Shown here: positions 1 to 7,899 of the stretch, piece after piece
Numbering within the stretch: the first letter of the stretch is position 1
How the letters are laid out: each line of letters begins with the position of its first letter
Assembly (NCBI GenBank): GCA_011523545.1
Contig: WTGN01000013.1
Coordinates: 144,877 to 208,258 of the forward strand
Length of the DNA stretch: 63,382 nt
Direction: 5' to 3'
DNA from: Chloroflexota bacterium
Lineage (GTDB): Bacteria; Chloroflexota; Anaerolineae; Aggregatilineales; Phototrophicaceae
Program-made: the position numbers and the translations under genes
The notes under the pieces: generated by a model
Databases searched by the model: none
What the model was told of the DNA's origin: nothing
What the model saw: only the letters and a program-made list of their open reading frames with translations

Positions 1-781
1 TCGGGCTGTGCGTGATGCGCACGGCGGTGTCGTTTTTCTGCACATGCTGGCCGCCGGCGCCGCTAGCGCGGAAGGTGTCAATACGGATGTCCTTATCCGC
101 CACTTCGATTTCGATAGCCGTCTGAATATCGGGCCAAAGCTCGACTTTGGCGAAAGAAGTGTGCCGGCGGCGGGCGCTGTCAAAAGGGCTGAGGCGGACG
201 AGCCGGTGCACGCCTTCTTCGCTCTGCAAGTAACCGAAGGCATAGTCGCCCTTGACGCTGACCGTGACGCTCTTCAGGCCGGCTTCATCGCCGCCGCTGC
301 GATCGAGGACTTCCGCCTTGTAGCCATTCTGCTCTATCCAGCGCAGGTACATGCGTTCGAGCATCTCCGCCCAGTCCTGCGCGTCGACGCCGCCGGCGCC
401 GGCGTGAATGGCGAAGATGGCGTCTTCACTATCGTAATCGCCGGAGAGCATCGCCTTCAGCGACATCGCCTCGACCAGCTCGCCCAGGGTCTCGGTTTCC
501 GTTTCCAGCTCCGCTTGCATGTCGGCATCGGCGATCTCGCTCAGTTCGAGCGCGTCCTGGATGCGATCGGCCAGCGCGCGCCAATCATCGACCAGGGTCT
601 TGAGCTTGGCGATCTGCTGCATCGTTCGCTGCGCTGTCGCCGGATCATTCCAGAAGTCGCCCTGGCTGGCCTGCGCTTCCAGGCTTGCGATCAAGCGCGC
701 CTTGCCGCCGATATCAATGCGCGCCATCAATTCGTCGATTTGGGTCTTAAACTCGGTAAGTTGGCTGATAATGCTGTCCAT
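1..781 (-). CDS. prfB: Peptide chain release factor 2, 3' end cut by window edge
   Basis: RF2 releases finished proteins at UGA and UAA codons on the ribosome. The minus-strand translation starts MDSIISQLTEFK at 781 and shows the RF2-type motif GAGGVDAQDWAEML and then the GGQ motif in RASGAGGQHVQKND, whose glutamine positions water for peptidyl-tRNA hydrolysis. The frame runs off the left edge after about 260 residues, so roughly the last 100 are missing. Many bacteria need a +1 frameshift around codon 25 of prfB. Here the region aligned to that site reads through in one frame, with no in-frame UGA. There is no clear Shine-Dalgarno. It lies 48 bp downstream of the methyltransferase gene, possibly in the same transcript as ftsY. 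Confidence 0.93.
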   Translation of the reverse strand, partial: MDSIISQLTEFKTQIDELMARIDIGGKARLIASLEAQASQGDFWNDPATAQRTMQQIAKLKTLVDDWRALADRIQDALELSEIADADMQAELETETETLGELVEAMSLKAMLSGDYDSEDAIFAIHAGAGGVDAQDWAEMLERMYLRWIEQNGYKAEVLDRSGGDEAGLKSVTVSVKGDYAFGYLQSEEGVHRLVRLSPFDSARRRHTSFAKVELWPDIQTAIEIEVADKDIRIDTFRASGAGGQHVQKNDTAVRITHSP

Positions 782-829
782 AAAGATTGCGGGCGCTCGC
801 CCGGTTTAGCCTTTCTGTCCCTCGCTGAA

Positions 830-1618
830 TCAGTCGCGCCGCCGCTGTCGATGCATTTCGTACATGAATAATGCGCCGCTGACGGAAACATTAAGCGAGT
901 CGGTCACCTCGCCGGCCATGGGAATGCTTGCCAGTTGGTCGGCGGCATTGAGCCAGTCCGCCTTCAAGCCGCGGTCTTCGCTGCCCAGCGCGATGGCGCT
1001 CCTGGCGGCGAAATCAAGCTCATACAAGCCGCGCGGGCCGGCAGCATCAGCGGCGACAATCTGGAATGCCTCCGCCTTGAAATAAGCAAGGGCCTCGTCG
1101 CTGCTGAGCTTGTAGATATTACCGCGAAAGCAAGCGCCCGCGCTGCTGCGGATGACATTGGGATTATAGAGATCGAGCGCCGTGTCGACCAGTGCGACTG
1201 CGTCCATGCCGGCGGCGTCGGCGCTTCGCAGCAGAGCGCCGATATTGCCCGGCACCGCCAGCTCGACCAGCACAAGCGCCCGGCGAATATTCGCGGCGCT
1301 CAACGCCGTGATTCCCTTGGCCGGCTTGCTGATCATGACGGCGACAATGTCATCGGGGTTTTCGCGGTAGCTTGCGCGTTTCAACAGCGCCGGCGGGACC
1401 GCATAAGCGTCGACCGCGGGGTAACGCTGCGCCGCCGCCGAGCCGGGCTGATGCAAGAGGAAGTCAATGGCATAGCCAAGCTGTAGCGCGCGCCGCAGGT
1501 CCCGTTCATAGTCAATGACAAAGCGGCCTTCGCTTTGGCGCCCGCGTTTGCTCCGCAGTCGATTGACAAGCTTGATCTTGCTATTTTGGGCGCTGGTGAT
1601 TTGCACGAAGACGCTCAA
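830..1618 (-). CDS. TrmH/SpoU-family RNA 2'-O-ribose methyltransferase
   Basis: A SpoU-class methyltransferase that would methylate a ribose 2'-hydroxyl in rRNA or tRNA using S-adenosylmethionine and a trefoil-knot fold. The N-terminus (ITSAQNSKIKLVNRLRSKRGR) is the substrate-binding domain typical of RlmB/TrmH-like proteins. The knot motifs are VLVELAVPGNIGALLRSAD near residue 115, IALGSEDRGL near 210 and IPMAGEVTDSLNVSVSGAL near 230. At 262 residues it has a normal length. The TTG start overlaps the ftsY stop as TTGA, which implies translational coupling. A GTG four codons later is an alternative start. The exact RNA target cannot be told from sequence alone. Confidence 0.85.
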   Translation of the reverse strand: MSVFVQITSAQNSKIKLVNRLRSKRGRQSEGRFVIDYERDLRRALQLGYAIDFLLHQPGSAAAQRYPAVDAYAVPPALLKRASYRENPDDIVAVMISKPAKGITALSAANIRRALVLVELAVPGNIGALLRSADAAGMDAVALVDTALDLYNPNVIRSSAGACFRGNIYKLSSDEALAYFKAEAFQIVAADAAGPRGLYELDFAARSAIALGSEDRGLKADWLNAADQLASIPMAGEVTDSLNVSVSGALFMYEMHRQRRRD

Positions 1619-2532
1619 TCCGCTGCTGCGTCGTCGTCGAAGAGGCTCTCGACAAAGAATTCCGGCGTGAACAGCACGAGGTCGTCGATGCCTTCGCCCA
1701 AACCAAGATAGTGCACTGGCAGCTTGAGATCGTTGAAGATGGAGAAGACCATGCCGCCTTTGGCTGTGCTGTCCAGCTTGGTGACGACCACGCCGCTGAC
1801 GCCCGAGGCTTCGCCGAAGCTCTTGGCTTGTTCGATGGCGTTTTGCCCTGTCGTGCCATCGAGCACCAGCAGCGTTTCATGCGGCGCGTCGGGCACGACT
1901 TTGCCCGAGACTTCGCTGATCTTGGTCAACTCTCGCATCAAATTGTAGTTGTTCTGCAGGCGCCCGGCGGTATCAATGATGAGGATCTCGTAGCCGCGCG
2001 ATTTGGCGGCGACGGTGGCGTCGTAGACGACTGCGCCGGGGTCGGAGCCGGGGCGGTTGGCGATGACAGGCACATCAATGCGCGCGCCCCAGGTCTGCAG
2101 CTGCTCAATGGCGGCGGCGCGGAAGGTATCGCCGGCAGCGATCATCACCTTGCGGCGCGAGAGATTTTTCAATCGATGCGCCAGCTTGGCGATGGTCGTC
2201 GTCTTGCCCGAGCCGTTGACGCCGACGACGAGGATAATCGACAGCTCGCGGCCCGATATATTCATGGCGGGCGGGAAGTCCAACAAGTCGGAAAGGGCAT
2301 GCTTCAAAGCCGCTTGCAGCTGTTCGGTCTTGGTCAAGCCGTCGGCGCGGACGCGATGCTGCAATTCGTCGATGACCTTGACCGTCGTATTGAAACCGAC
2401 ATCGGCCTGTATCAGCAGGGTTTCCATGTCGTCCCAGGTATCGTCGTCAATCTCGGTATTGCCGAGCATCTGCGAGATCCGACCGAAAAATGACTGACGC
2501 GTTTTGGCGAGCCCGCGGCGAAAAAGAGCCAA
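1615..2532 (-). CDS. ftsY: Signal recognition particle receptor FtsY
   Basis: FtsY is the membrane-associated GTPase that docks the Ffh-RNA-ribosome complex at the SecYEG translocon. The NG domain is complete: P-loop GVNGSGKTTTIAKLA, ATIAAGDTFRAAA-type G2 region, DTAGR (G3) and TKLDSTAKGG (G4). The long acidic A domain of E. coli FtsY is absent, as in many bacteria. I chose the TTG at 2532 (reading LALFRRGLAKTRQSFFGRI) because AGGAG lies 8 nt upstream. The frame is open ten codons further up to another TTG at 2562 without such a site. It is the first gene of a minus-strand set with the methyltransferase and perhaps prfB. Confidence 0.95.
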   Translation of the reverse strand: MALFRRGLAKTRQSFFGRISQMLGNTEIDDDTWDDMETLLIQADVGFNTTVKVIDELQHRVRADGLTKTEQLQAALKHALSDLLDFPPAMNISGRELSIILVVGVNGSGKTTTIAKLAHRLKNLSRRKVMIAAGDTFRAAAIEQLQTWGARIDVPVIANRPGSDPGAVVYDATVAAKSRGYEILIIDTAGRLQNNYNLMRELTKISEVSGKVVPDAPHETLLVLDGTTGQNAIEQAKSFGEASGVSGVVVTKLDSTAKGGMVFSIFNDLKLPVHYLGLGEGIDDLVLFTPEFFVESLFDDDAAAD

Positions 2533-2627
2533 GTTGGGTACTCCTGACAGGTTGAGCGGCAAGCGGCGATTATACCGCCTCGGCCGAGCCGGGACAATGC
2601 GCTGTCGTGGCCTTTACGATAATGCTG

Positions 2628-2633
2628 TATAAT
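2628..2633 (+). promoter_or_regulatory. Possible -10 box (TATAAT) for the FHA/HNH operon
   Basis: A perfect TATAAT lies 59 bp upstream of the FHA-protein start in the gap between divergent genes. I see no convincing -35 hexamer 16-18 bp further upstream, so this rests on the -10 match alone. Confidence 0.35.
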
Positions 2634-2691
2634 ACATTCCATACGTGAACGGCGGATTGCCAAGACCGCGGAAGGAAGGGATCGCCCGGCG

Positions 2692-3378
2692 ATGTCGCAG
2701 CAGACGGATGAATTTCCGGTCATCGTTTGGCTTGATGGATCATTGTCGCATCCGCATTGGGTGCTGGACCGCGCCGACATGGTGCTCGGGCGGGACGAAG
2801 CCTGCGATATTGTGATTCCAGTGCGGCAGATTTCGCGGCAGCACCTGCGCATCACTGTGGAAGGCGGCGGCGCAGTCGTCGAGGATTTGCGCAGCAAGAA
2901 CGGCACCTGGATCAATGGCTTCCGCTTGACCGGCCTGCGCGAGTTGAACGACGGCGATGAGATACGCATCGCCAAAGACATCATCCTGCGCTTCGTCGGC
3001 TCGGGCGCGACGGCGCCTTCGACGACGCGCGTCTTGCCCGATGTGATTCCCTCCGGCGCCATGACCGGCCTGCGCATGAAGCTCGATCCGGAAACGCGCG
3101 AGGTTCGGATCAAAGATGAGATTCTGGAGCCGCCGCTCAGCCTGCCGCAGTATCGCCTGTTGGAAATCCTTTTCGCCAGCCAGGGTGGCGTTTGCAGCCG
3201 CAACGATGTCGTAGACGCCGTCTGGCCCGAAGCGATGGGCGAGGGCGTCAGCGAGCAAGCGATTGACGCGCTGGTGCGGCGCCTGCGCGACCGGCTGGGC
3301 ATGGTGGACAGCGAGCACCAGTATATTGTGACCGTGCGAGGCCATGGCTTTCGGCTGGACAATCCACAGGAAGAATAA
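2692..3378 (+). CDS. FHA domain plus OmpR-type winged-helix regulator
   Basis: A 228-residue cytoplasmic protein with two recognisable domains. Residues about 20-100 are a forkhead-associated domain that binds phosphothreonine peptides. The key motifs are LGRDEACDIVI, ISRQHLRI and SKNGTWINGF. Residues about 130-225 are an OmpR/PhoB-type winged helix (LSLPQYRLLEILFASQGGVCSRNDVVDAVW ends in the usual GHGFRL hairpin). The pair suggests a DNA-binding protein whose activity is set by a Ser/Thr kinase partner, a layout I associate with Chloroflexota and Actinobacteria. GGAAGGAAGGG is centred about 15 nt upstream of the ATG. The HNH gene begins 5 bp after its stop, so the two are probably co-transcribed. 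Its target genes are unknown. Confidence 0.85.
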   Translation: MSQQTDEFPVIVWLDGSLSHPHWVLDRADMVLGRDEACDIVIPVRQISRQHLRITVEGGGAVVEDLRSKNGTWINGFRLTGLRELNDGDEIRIAKDIILRFVGSGATAPSTTRVLPDVIPSGAMTGLRMKLDPETREVRIKDEILEPPLSLPQYRLLEILFASQGGVCSRNDVVDAVWPEAMGEGVSEQAIDALVRRLRDRLGMVDSEHQYIVTVRGHGFRLDNPQEE

Positions 3379-3383
3379 GCCGC

Positions 3384-3860
3384 GTGATCTACCAAGACTT
3401 GCTTGACGCGCGCCTGCTGGCAAGCTACACGGCGGCTATGAATGCGCGCGCCGGGGCGGCCCGGGCGCCCGGGCGTTTGACGGTCGATGGCCTGCGCGAC
3501 CGGATTTTGGAATCGGGCGGCTGCTGCGAATGGTGTGGATGCAGCCTGGTCAATGCCGCCTTCGAGCTGGATCACATCCTGAGCTTGAGCCGCGGCGGCG
3601 CCAACAAGGCGAGCAATCTGGTCCTGTCTTGCCCCGATTGCAACCGGAAGAAGGGGCAGAAGCATCCGGCGCGCTTCGCCGCGGAAATCCACCACAGGAC
3701 AGGGCGCAAGACCGCGCTGGTCAGGCGTGTGCTTGAGCGCTACGGCATCGAACCGGCCAAGCAAAACGCGCTCTTTACCGTCGAGACGCGCGAGCCAGAG
3801 AAGCCAAATGACACGCAGGGCGGGCAGCTTGAGCCAGCGCCTTACACCTGGCCTGAATAA
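3384..3860 (+). CDS. HNH endonuclease
   Basis: A 158-residue protein with a GTG start 5 bp after the FHA gene. The core, residues about 45-95, is a zinc-bound HNH nuclease. The CEWCG knuckle is followed by ELDHILSLSRGG with the catalytic His, then N in ASNLVLSCPDCNRKKG. The pattern is CxxC-DH-N-CxxC. The family makes metal-dependent nicks or breaks in DNA and includes restriction, repair and homing enzymes as well as stand-alone bacterial HNH proteins of unknown role. The C-terminal 60 residues (RKTALVRRVLERYGIE onward) are basic and have no motif I recognise. Linkage to an FHA regulator is the only clue to function, and I infer no more. Confidence 0.8.
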   Translation: MIYQDLLDARLLASYTAAMNARAGAARAPGRLTVDGLRDRILESGGCCEWCGCSLVNAAFELDHILSLSRGGANKASNLVLSCPDCNRKKGQKHPARFAAEIHHRTGRKTALVRRVLERYGIEPAKQNALFTVETREPEKPNDTQGGQLEPAPYTWPE

Positions 3861-3940
3861 ACCGCCGCCATGGAAGTAAATCCAAGCAAGCAACGATAAT
3901 GACAGTCCTAAGAAAGATATTCCAAAATAACAGAAAACCT

Positions 3941-4016
3941 GTAGGGGCGACTCGGTGAGTCTCCCGCTTAGGCCATAACAAACTGTTTGTAGGGGCGACT
4001 CGGTGAGTCGCCCACT
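3941..4016. repeat. Two GTAGGGGC palindromic elements
   Basis: Two copies (about 3941-3966 and 3989-4013) of the short interspersed palindrome that recurs through the window: GTAGGGGCGACTC, a 3-nt loop GGT, then GAGTCGCCC. The first copy has one arm mismatch (GAGTCTCCC). They fill the 170-bp gap before the helicase gene. Confidence 0.85.
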
Positions 4017-4030
4017 TTAGCAAAACAAAC

Positions 4031-6175
4031 ATGAAACGAGTGAGGAGCATGACATTGAACTCTACCCTGGACATCGCGGCTGAAGAGACGGCGCCGGACA
4101 GCATCGCCGACGAAGACTGGCGCCGCGCGCTTGACTTGTGCGGGGATCTGATCCGTGACGACGTGCCCGAGCCCAAGCCGGACGACTCCATCGAGACGCA
4201 GGTCTTCGCCCGCAGTTACAGTGTGAAGCAGGCGGCCAAGCTGGCCAGCGTCAGTTCATCGGCTTTGCGGCAGGCGGCGCGAGAATTGGCGCTGGACAGC
4301 TTCGTCGATCCGCGCGGCAAGCTGCGTTTCCCCGCCGAAACGCTGATCCCAACGGTCGCCGACCCCGACTTGCGCGAGATGATCGCGGGCTACGAGCGGC
4401 TGCGGCTGAACGAGTTGCAGACCGTGCTGGACATGGACAGGCGCAAGATGGACGCGGCTATCTATGACGCCGGCCTATCGCCGAAGCGAATGGTCTGGCG
4501 CGACCTGCGCGGCCTGTGGGCCCTGCCAGAGACTTATGCCGAATTCAGCCAGCGCCTGGCCGAGACCGAATCCGCCGGCGAGCGCGGCAAACGGAAAAAG
4601 CGGCGCGGCAGCCGAGCGCGCGGGCGGAGGAAACGCCAGGCGGAAACAAGATTGCGCAACCGCCTGATCGACGCCTTTCCCAAATGGCGCAATGAATTCC
4701 GTCATCAGCAGATGCTCCATATCCATATCGGCGAGCCCAACAGCGGCAAGACGCATGACGCGCTCGACGCCTTGAAACGGGCGGGCTCCGGTTGGTATCT
4801 GGCGCCGCTGCGGCTGCTGGCTTACGAGGTGTTTGATCGGCTGAATGCGGAGGGCGTCGCCTGCCATCTCTTGACCGGCGAAGAATACATCCCGGTGGAA
4901 GGCGCGCAGATCACGGCGGCGACGATCGAAATGTTCAACGCGGCAAAAGGCGGCGCCTGCGTGATCATCGACGAGGCGCAAATGCTGGCGGACGCCGACC
5001 GCGGCTGGGCCTGGACGCGCGCCCTGATGGAGTCGGCAGCGCCCGAGATGCACATCATCGGCCCCCCGACGGCGCGCAAGCTGATCGAGGTGCTGGCATC
5101 GGCGGCCGAAATCCCCTGCGAGCTGGTGGAACATGAACGGCTGGCGCCCATCGCGCTGGCGGAGCGGCACTTCACGCTGGAGACGCTGCCGGCCTCGACC
5201 ATTCTGGTGGCCTTCACGCGGCAGGGCGTGCTCGATTTGAAGATGAAGCTTGAGCGGCTGGGGCGGAGCGTCTCCGTCGTTTATGGCAGTTTACCGCCCG
5301 AGGTGCGGCGGCGGCAGGCGGATCGCTTTGCCAACGGCGAAACCGAAATTTGCGTCGCCACCGACGCCGTCGGCATGGGCCTGAATTTGCCCGCCGATGT
5401 CGTCTGTTTTTTCGAAGTCGAGAAGTTTGATGGCAAGAACGATCGCCAGCTCTATCCCAGCGAGGTCCATCAGATTGGCGGGCGCGCCGGCCGTTACGGC
5501 ATGTCAAAGTCGGGGCTGATCGCCGCCACCAACAAGCATGACCTCCGCGTGATTCGCGATTTGTACGCGCGGCAACCGGACGAGTTGAGCTTCGCCCGCG
5601 TGGCGCCCACCGCCGATGATCTACAGCTGATCCCGGGAAGCCTGGCCGAGCAATTGGCGCAATGGGCGGAGTTGAAGTCGATTCCGGAAGCGCTGCGCGC
5701 CGTCATCACAACCGCCGATATGGACGAGCGCATCGCCCTGGCCAAGATGCTGTCTGATGAGGAGATCCGAAAATTGGGCCTGGCAAGCGCGCTGACTTTG
5801 GTCAACGCGCCAACACGCAAGGCGACCCGTCCCTACTGGCTGGACTGCGCCGCCATGATCCTCGAAGGCTATCAGATTCCCTTGCCGCCCGACGCGCCGG
5901 CGCCGATACATGATGGCGGCGATTTGGAAGCGACGGAACATGCGATCGCCTGCGCCGATATTTATCTCTGGCTATCGCGGCGGGCCGAATTCGCCGTCCA
6001 TTGCGAAGCGCATCAACAGGTGCGCGAGGAGCGTCGCGAGTGGTCGCTTTCGATTGATGAGGCGCTGCTGCGGAATCTGAATGTGGCGCGGCGCTGCCGG
6101 AGCTGTGGCCGGCTGATGCCCTCCCGCCACCGCTATCGCATCTGCGAAAAATGCTTCCATTCCAGGCGCTTCTGA
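4031..6175 (+). CDS. Suv3-like DExH RNA helicase
   Basis: A 714-residue superfamily-2 helicase that closely resembles mitochondrial SUV3, the RNA helicase of the mitochondrial degradosome. Motif I is HIGEPNSGKTHDAL, motif II is VIIDEAQMLADADRGWAWTRAL, motif V is VATDAVGMGLNLP and motif VI is HQIGGRAGRYG. GSLPPEVRRRQADRF also matches SUV3. Residues about 60-110 look like a small MerR/excisionase-type helix-turn-helix (VKQAAKLASVSSSALRQAA). The C-terminus ends in a CxxC-x12-CxxC zinc-ribbon-like motif (CRSCGRLMPSRHRYRICEKC). These two flanking modules are not part of classical SUV3. The start is uncertain: ATG at 4031 has no ribosome site, and ATG at 4049 has GAGGAG only 1 nt away. RNA turnover or ribosome-related work is inferred. 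Confidence 0.85.
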   Translation: MKRVRSMTLNSTLDIAAEETAPDSIADEDWRRALDLCGDLIRDDVPEPKPDDSIETQVFARSYSVKQAAKLASVSSSALRQAARELALDSFVDPRGKLRFPAETLIPTVADPDLREMIAGYERLRLNELQTVLDMDRRKMDAAIYDAGLSPKRMVWRDLRGLWALPETYAEFSQRLAETESAGERGKRKKRRGSRARGRRKRQAETRLRNRLIDAFPKWRNEFRHQQMLHIHIGEPNSGKTHDALDALKRAGSGWYLAPLRLLAYEVFDRLNAEGVACHLLTGEEYIPVEGAQITAATIEMFNAAKGGACVIIDEAQMLADADRGWAWTRALMESAAPEMHIIGPPTARKLIEVLASAAEIPCELVEHERLAPIALAERHFTLETLPASTILVAFTRQGVLDLKMKLERLGRSVSVVYGSLPPEVRRRQADRFANGETEICVATDAVGMGLNLPADVVCFFEVEKFDGKNDRQLYPSEVHQIGGRAGRYGMSKSGLIAATNKHDLRVIRDLYARQPDELSFARVAPTADDLQLIPGSLAEQLAQWAELKSIPEALRAVITTADMDERIALAKMLSDEEIRKLGLASALTLVNAPTRKATRPYWLDCAAMILEGYQIPLPPDAPAPIHDGGDLEATEHAIACADIYLWLSRRAEFAVHCEAHQQVREERREWSLSIDEALLRNLNVARRCRSCGRLMPSRHRYRICEKCFHSRRF

Positions 6176-6205
6176 TTCACGGAGATCAATCACCGTCAAG
6201 CGAAT

Positions 6206-6361
6206 ACGGGCGACTCACCGAGTTGCCCCTACAGATTTCGCTATGTTTGGAGACGGAATTCAGTAGGTTCATCAACGTAGAGGATACGAGAAACTACAAT
6301 TGCGCGTCAGGCTCTGTCTCATATCTGGAGTGCGTACGGGCGACCCAATGGCTCGCCCCTA
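6206..6361. repeat. Two palindromic elements between the helicase gene and rnc
   Basis: Two right-ended copies (6206-6232 and 6335-6361), each ending in CGCCCCTACA or a near variant. The second begins GCGTACGGGCGACCC. The CTA of its terminal CCTACA, read on the minus strand, is the TAG stop codon of rnc. Confidence 0.85.
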
Positions 6362-7090
6362 CATATCCCCAATCAATGCATCGGGCAAGCCGTCCGCTTC
6401 CAGTTGCTTGAGGGCGATGCGGGCGGCTTCTTGCGCCGCGGCCCGTTTGCTCCCGCCGGCGCCACTGCCGATGATCGCGTCGCCGATCGCCACTTCAACA
6501 TGGAATTCCTTGGCGTGCTCCGGCCCTTCAGCGCTGGTGACGCGATAATCCGGCGTGATGCGCAGGCGGGCTTGCACCCGTTCTTGAAGCTCGCTGCGGG
6601 CGTCGATGTGCAATTTGTGTTCGAGGATGCGCGCCAGCTCTTCCTGCAGCGGCGGCAGGACGAAGTCGCGGACCGCCTCCATGCCCTTGTCCAAATATAT
6701 TGCGCCGATCAGGGCTTCGAATGCGCGGCAGAGCAGGCTCAATCGCCCGCGGCCGCCACTGAGTTCTTCGCCGTGGCCAATGCGCAGATATTCCCCCAGG
6801 CGGCAGTTTATGCCCAGCTGCGCCAGCGTTTCCGTTTTTACCAGGGCGGCGCGCAGCTGCGTCAGCCGGCCTTCGTCGACGTGAGGGTACTTGCGATACA
6901 ACATGTCCGCGACGATGAGACCAAGCACGGCATCGCCGAGAAATTCAAGCCGTTCATTGTCGCGGGCGGCGGCGCTCTCAGTTTCATTGACGAAGGAACG
7001 ATGGGTGAGCGCCTGCGTCAACAATTCGGGATCATCAAATTTGATGCCGAGCAGATCTTCAAATGACTGGCAGCTCTTGGGTTGGCGCAT
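6359..7090 (-). CDS. rnc: Ribonuclease III with an altered catalytic site
   Basis: RNase III cleaves double-stranded RNA during rRNA and mRNA processing. The protein has 243 residues, the usual length. The N-terminal endonuclease domain carries the signature NERLEFLGDAVLGL (with the metal-binding Glu and Asp) and VDEGRLTQLRAALV. The C-terminal dsRNA-binding domain (about 165-235) ends GAGGSKRAAAQEAARIALKQL. The second metal-binding stretch, normally LADAFEAL or GDVFEAL, reads LLCRAFEAL, so the catalytic Asp (E. coli D114) is Arg while the Glu (E117) is kept. The stop codon is formed by the adjoining repeat element. The function is clear from the fold, but full cleavage activity is uncertain. 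Confidence 0.92.
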   Translation of the reverse strand: MRQPKSCQSFEDLLGIKFDDPELLTQALTHRSFVNETESAAARDNERLEFLGDAVLGLIVADMLYRKYPHVDEGRLTQLRAALVKTETLAQLGINCRLGEYLRIGHGEELSGGRGRLSLLCRAFEALIGAIYLDKGMEAVRDFVLPPLQEELARILEHKLHIDARSELQERVQARLRITPDYRVTSAEGPEHAKEFHVEVAIGDAIIGSGAGGSKRAAAQEAARIALKQLEADGLPDALIGDM

Positions 7091-7124
7091 TTCCGGTTTG
7101 TCCCCAGATTCCTTTTCGCTCAGG

Positions 7125-7151
7125 CGGGCGACCCAATGGCTCGCCCCTACA
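7125..7151. repeat. Palindromic element between moaDE and rnc
   Basis: One right-ended copy, GGGCGACCCAATGGCTCGCC followed by CCTACA, in the gap between the moaDE stop and the rnc start. Confidence 0.8.
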
Positions 7152-7162
7152 GAAAATGACTA

Positions 7163-7891
7163 TTACGGGCCTTTGTCGCTGGAAGCGGGGCGGTAGTCGC
7201 CTTCGATCCAGGTTTCGCCGGCGCCGCCAACCTCCTTCTTCCAGACAGGCACGATTTCCTTGAGACGATCGATGCCGTAGCGGGCCGCTTCAAAGCAGCC
7301 GTCATCGCGATGGGGCGACGAGCAAGCGCAGAGGACCGTGTTGTCGCCGACATGCAAGGTGCCGAGGCGCTGCACGATGGCGATGCCTTGCACCTTGGCC
7401 CAGCGCGCCCGTATCTCCGCCGCCACCTGGCGCATCTTCGCCAGCGCCATCGGTTCGTAAGCTTCGTATTCCAGGTATTCAGTTTGCGGCAGGTGGCCCG
7501 CTTTGGCTGTTTGCCCGCGCACGACGCCGGTGAACAGGCAGACAGCGCCCGTTTGCGGCGTGCTTATGGCGGCGACAATCTCGTCGTGGTCGAAGTCGGT
7601 TTGGGGCAGGCGAAATATCTCCGGCTTTCCTGAGTCGCGGTCCGATCCTCCGCTGACCGGCGGGAAGAAAGCGACTTCGTCCCCATCGCTGATACGGTCA
7701 TGATCGAAGGCGAATTCTTCGTTGATGGCGGCCAGCGCGATGCCCAGATTGTCAGCCGCTTGCGGATAGCGCGAGCGCAATTCGGCGCGCAAGGCTGCGA
7801 TGCTATCGGTCGCCTCGTCGACTTCAATAACGATCTCGCGCGCGCCAACCAGATCGCGCAGCGTGGCAAAGAAGAGCAGGGTTATGCGCAT
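7163..7891 (-). CDS. Fused molybdopterin synthase, MoaD-MoaE
   Basis: Molybdopterin synthase puts two sulfurs into cyclic pyranopterin monophosphate to make molybdopterin. Residues 1-82 are MoaD, the ubiquitin-fold sulfur carrier (MRITLLFFATLRDLVG ... DEVAFFPPVSGG). Residues about 95-235 are MoaE, with GAVCLFTGVVRG, YEAYEPMALAKM and the active-site lysines in VPVWKKEVGG. In separate MoaD the Gly-Gly is the C-terminus that gets adenylated and thiocarboxylated. Here it is internal and is followed directly by SDRDSG. A comparable fusion, MoaX of Mycobacterium tuberculosis, is reported to need cleavage after the Gly-Gly. The gene lies 8 bp after moaC, with AGAGG 7 nt before the ATG. Confidence 0.93.
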   Translation of the reverse strand: MRITLLFFATLRDLVGAREIVIEVDEATDSIAALRAELRSRYPQAADNLGIALAAINEEFAFDHDRISDGDEVAFFPPVSGGSDRDSGKPEIFRLPQTDFDHDEIVAAISTPQTGAVCLFTGVVRGQTAKAGHLPQTEYLEYEAYEPMALAKMRQVAAEIRARWAKVQGIAIVQRLGTLHVGDNTVLCACSSPHRDDGCFEAARYGIDRLKEIVPVWKKEVGGAGETWIEGDYRPASSDKGP

Positions 7892-7899
7892 GGATGCCT

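Noticed and set aside
8..871. Open frame of 287 codons on the plus strand at the left edge
   Set aside because: It is antisense to prfB, whose minus-strand translation has clear RF2 motifs. The product has no recognisable family.
2412..3893. Minus-strand open frame of 493 codons
   Set aside because: It lies opposite the FHA and HNH genes and the 5' end of ftsY. Its sequence is Arg/Ser-rich without motifs, typical of a shadow frame in GC-rich DNA.
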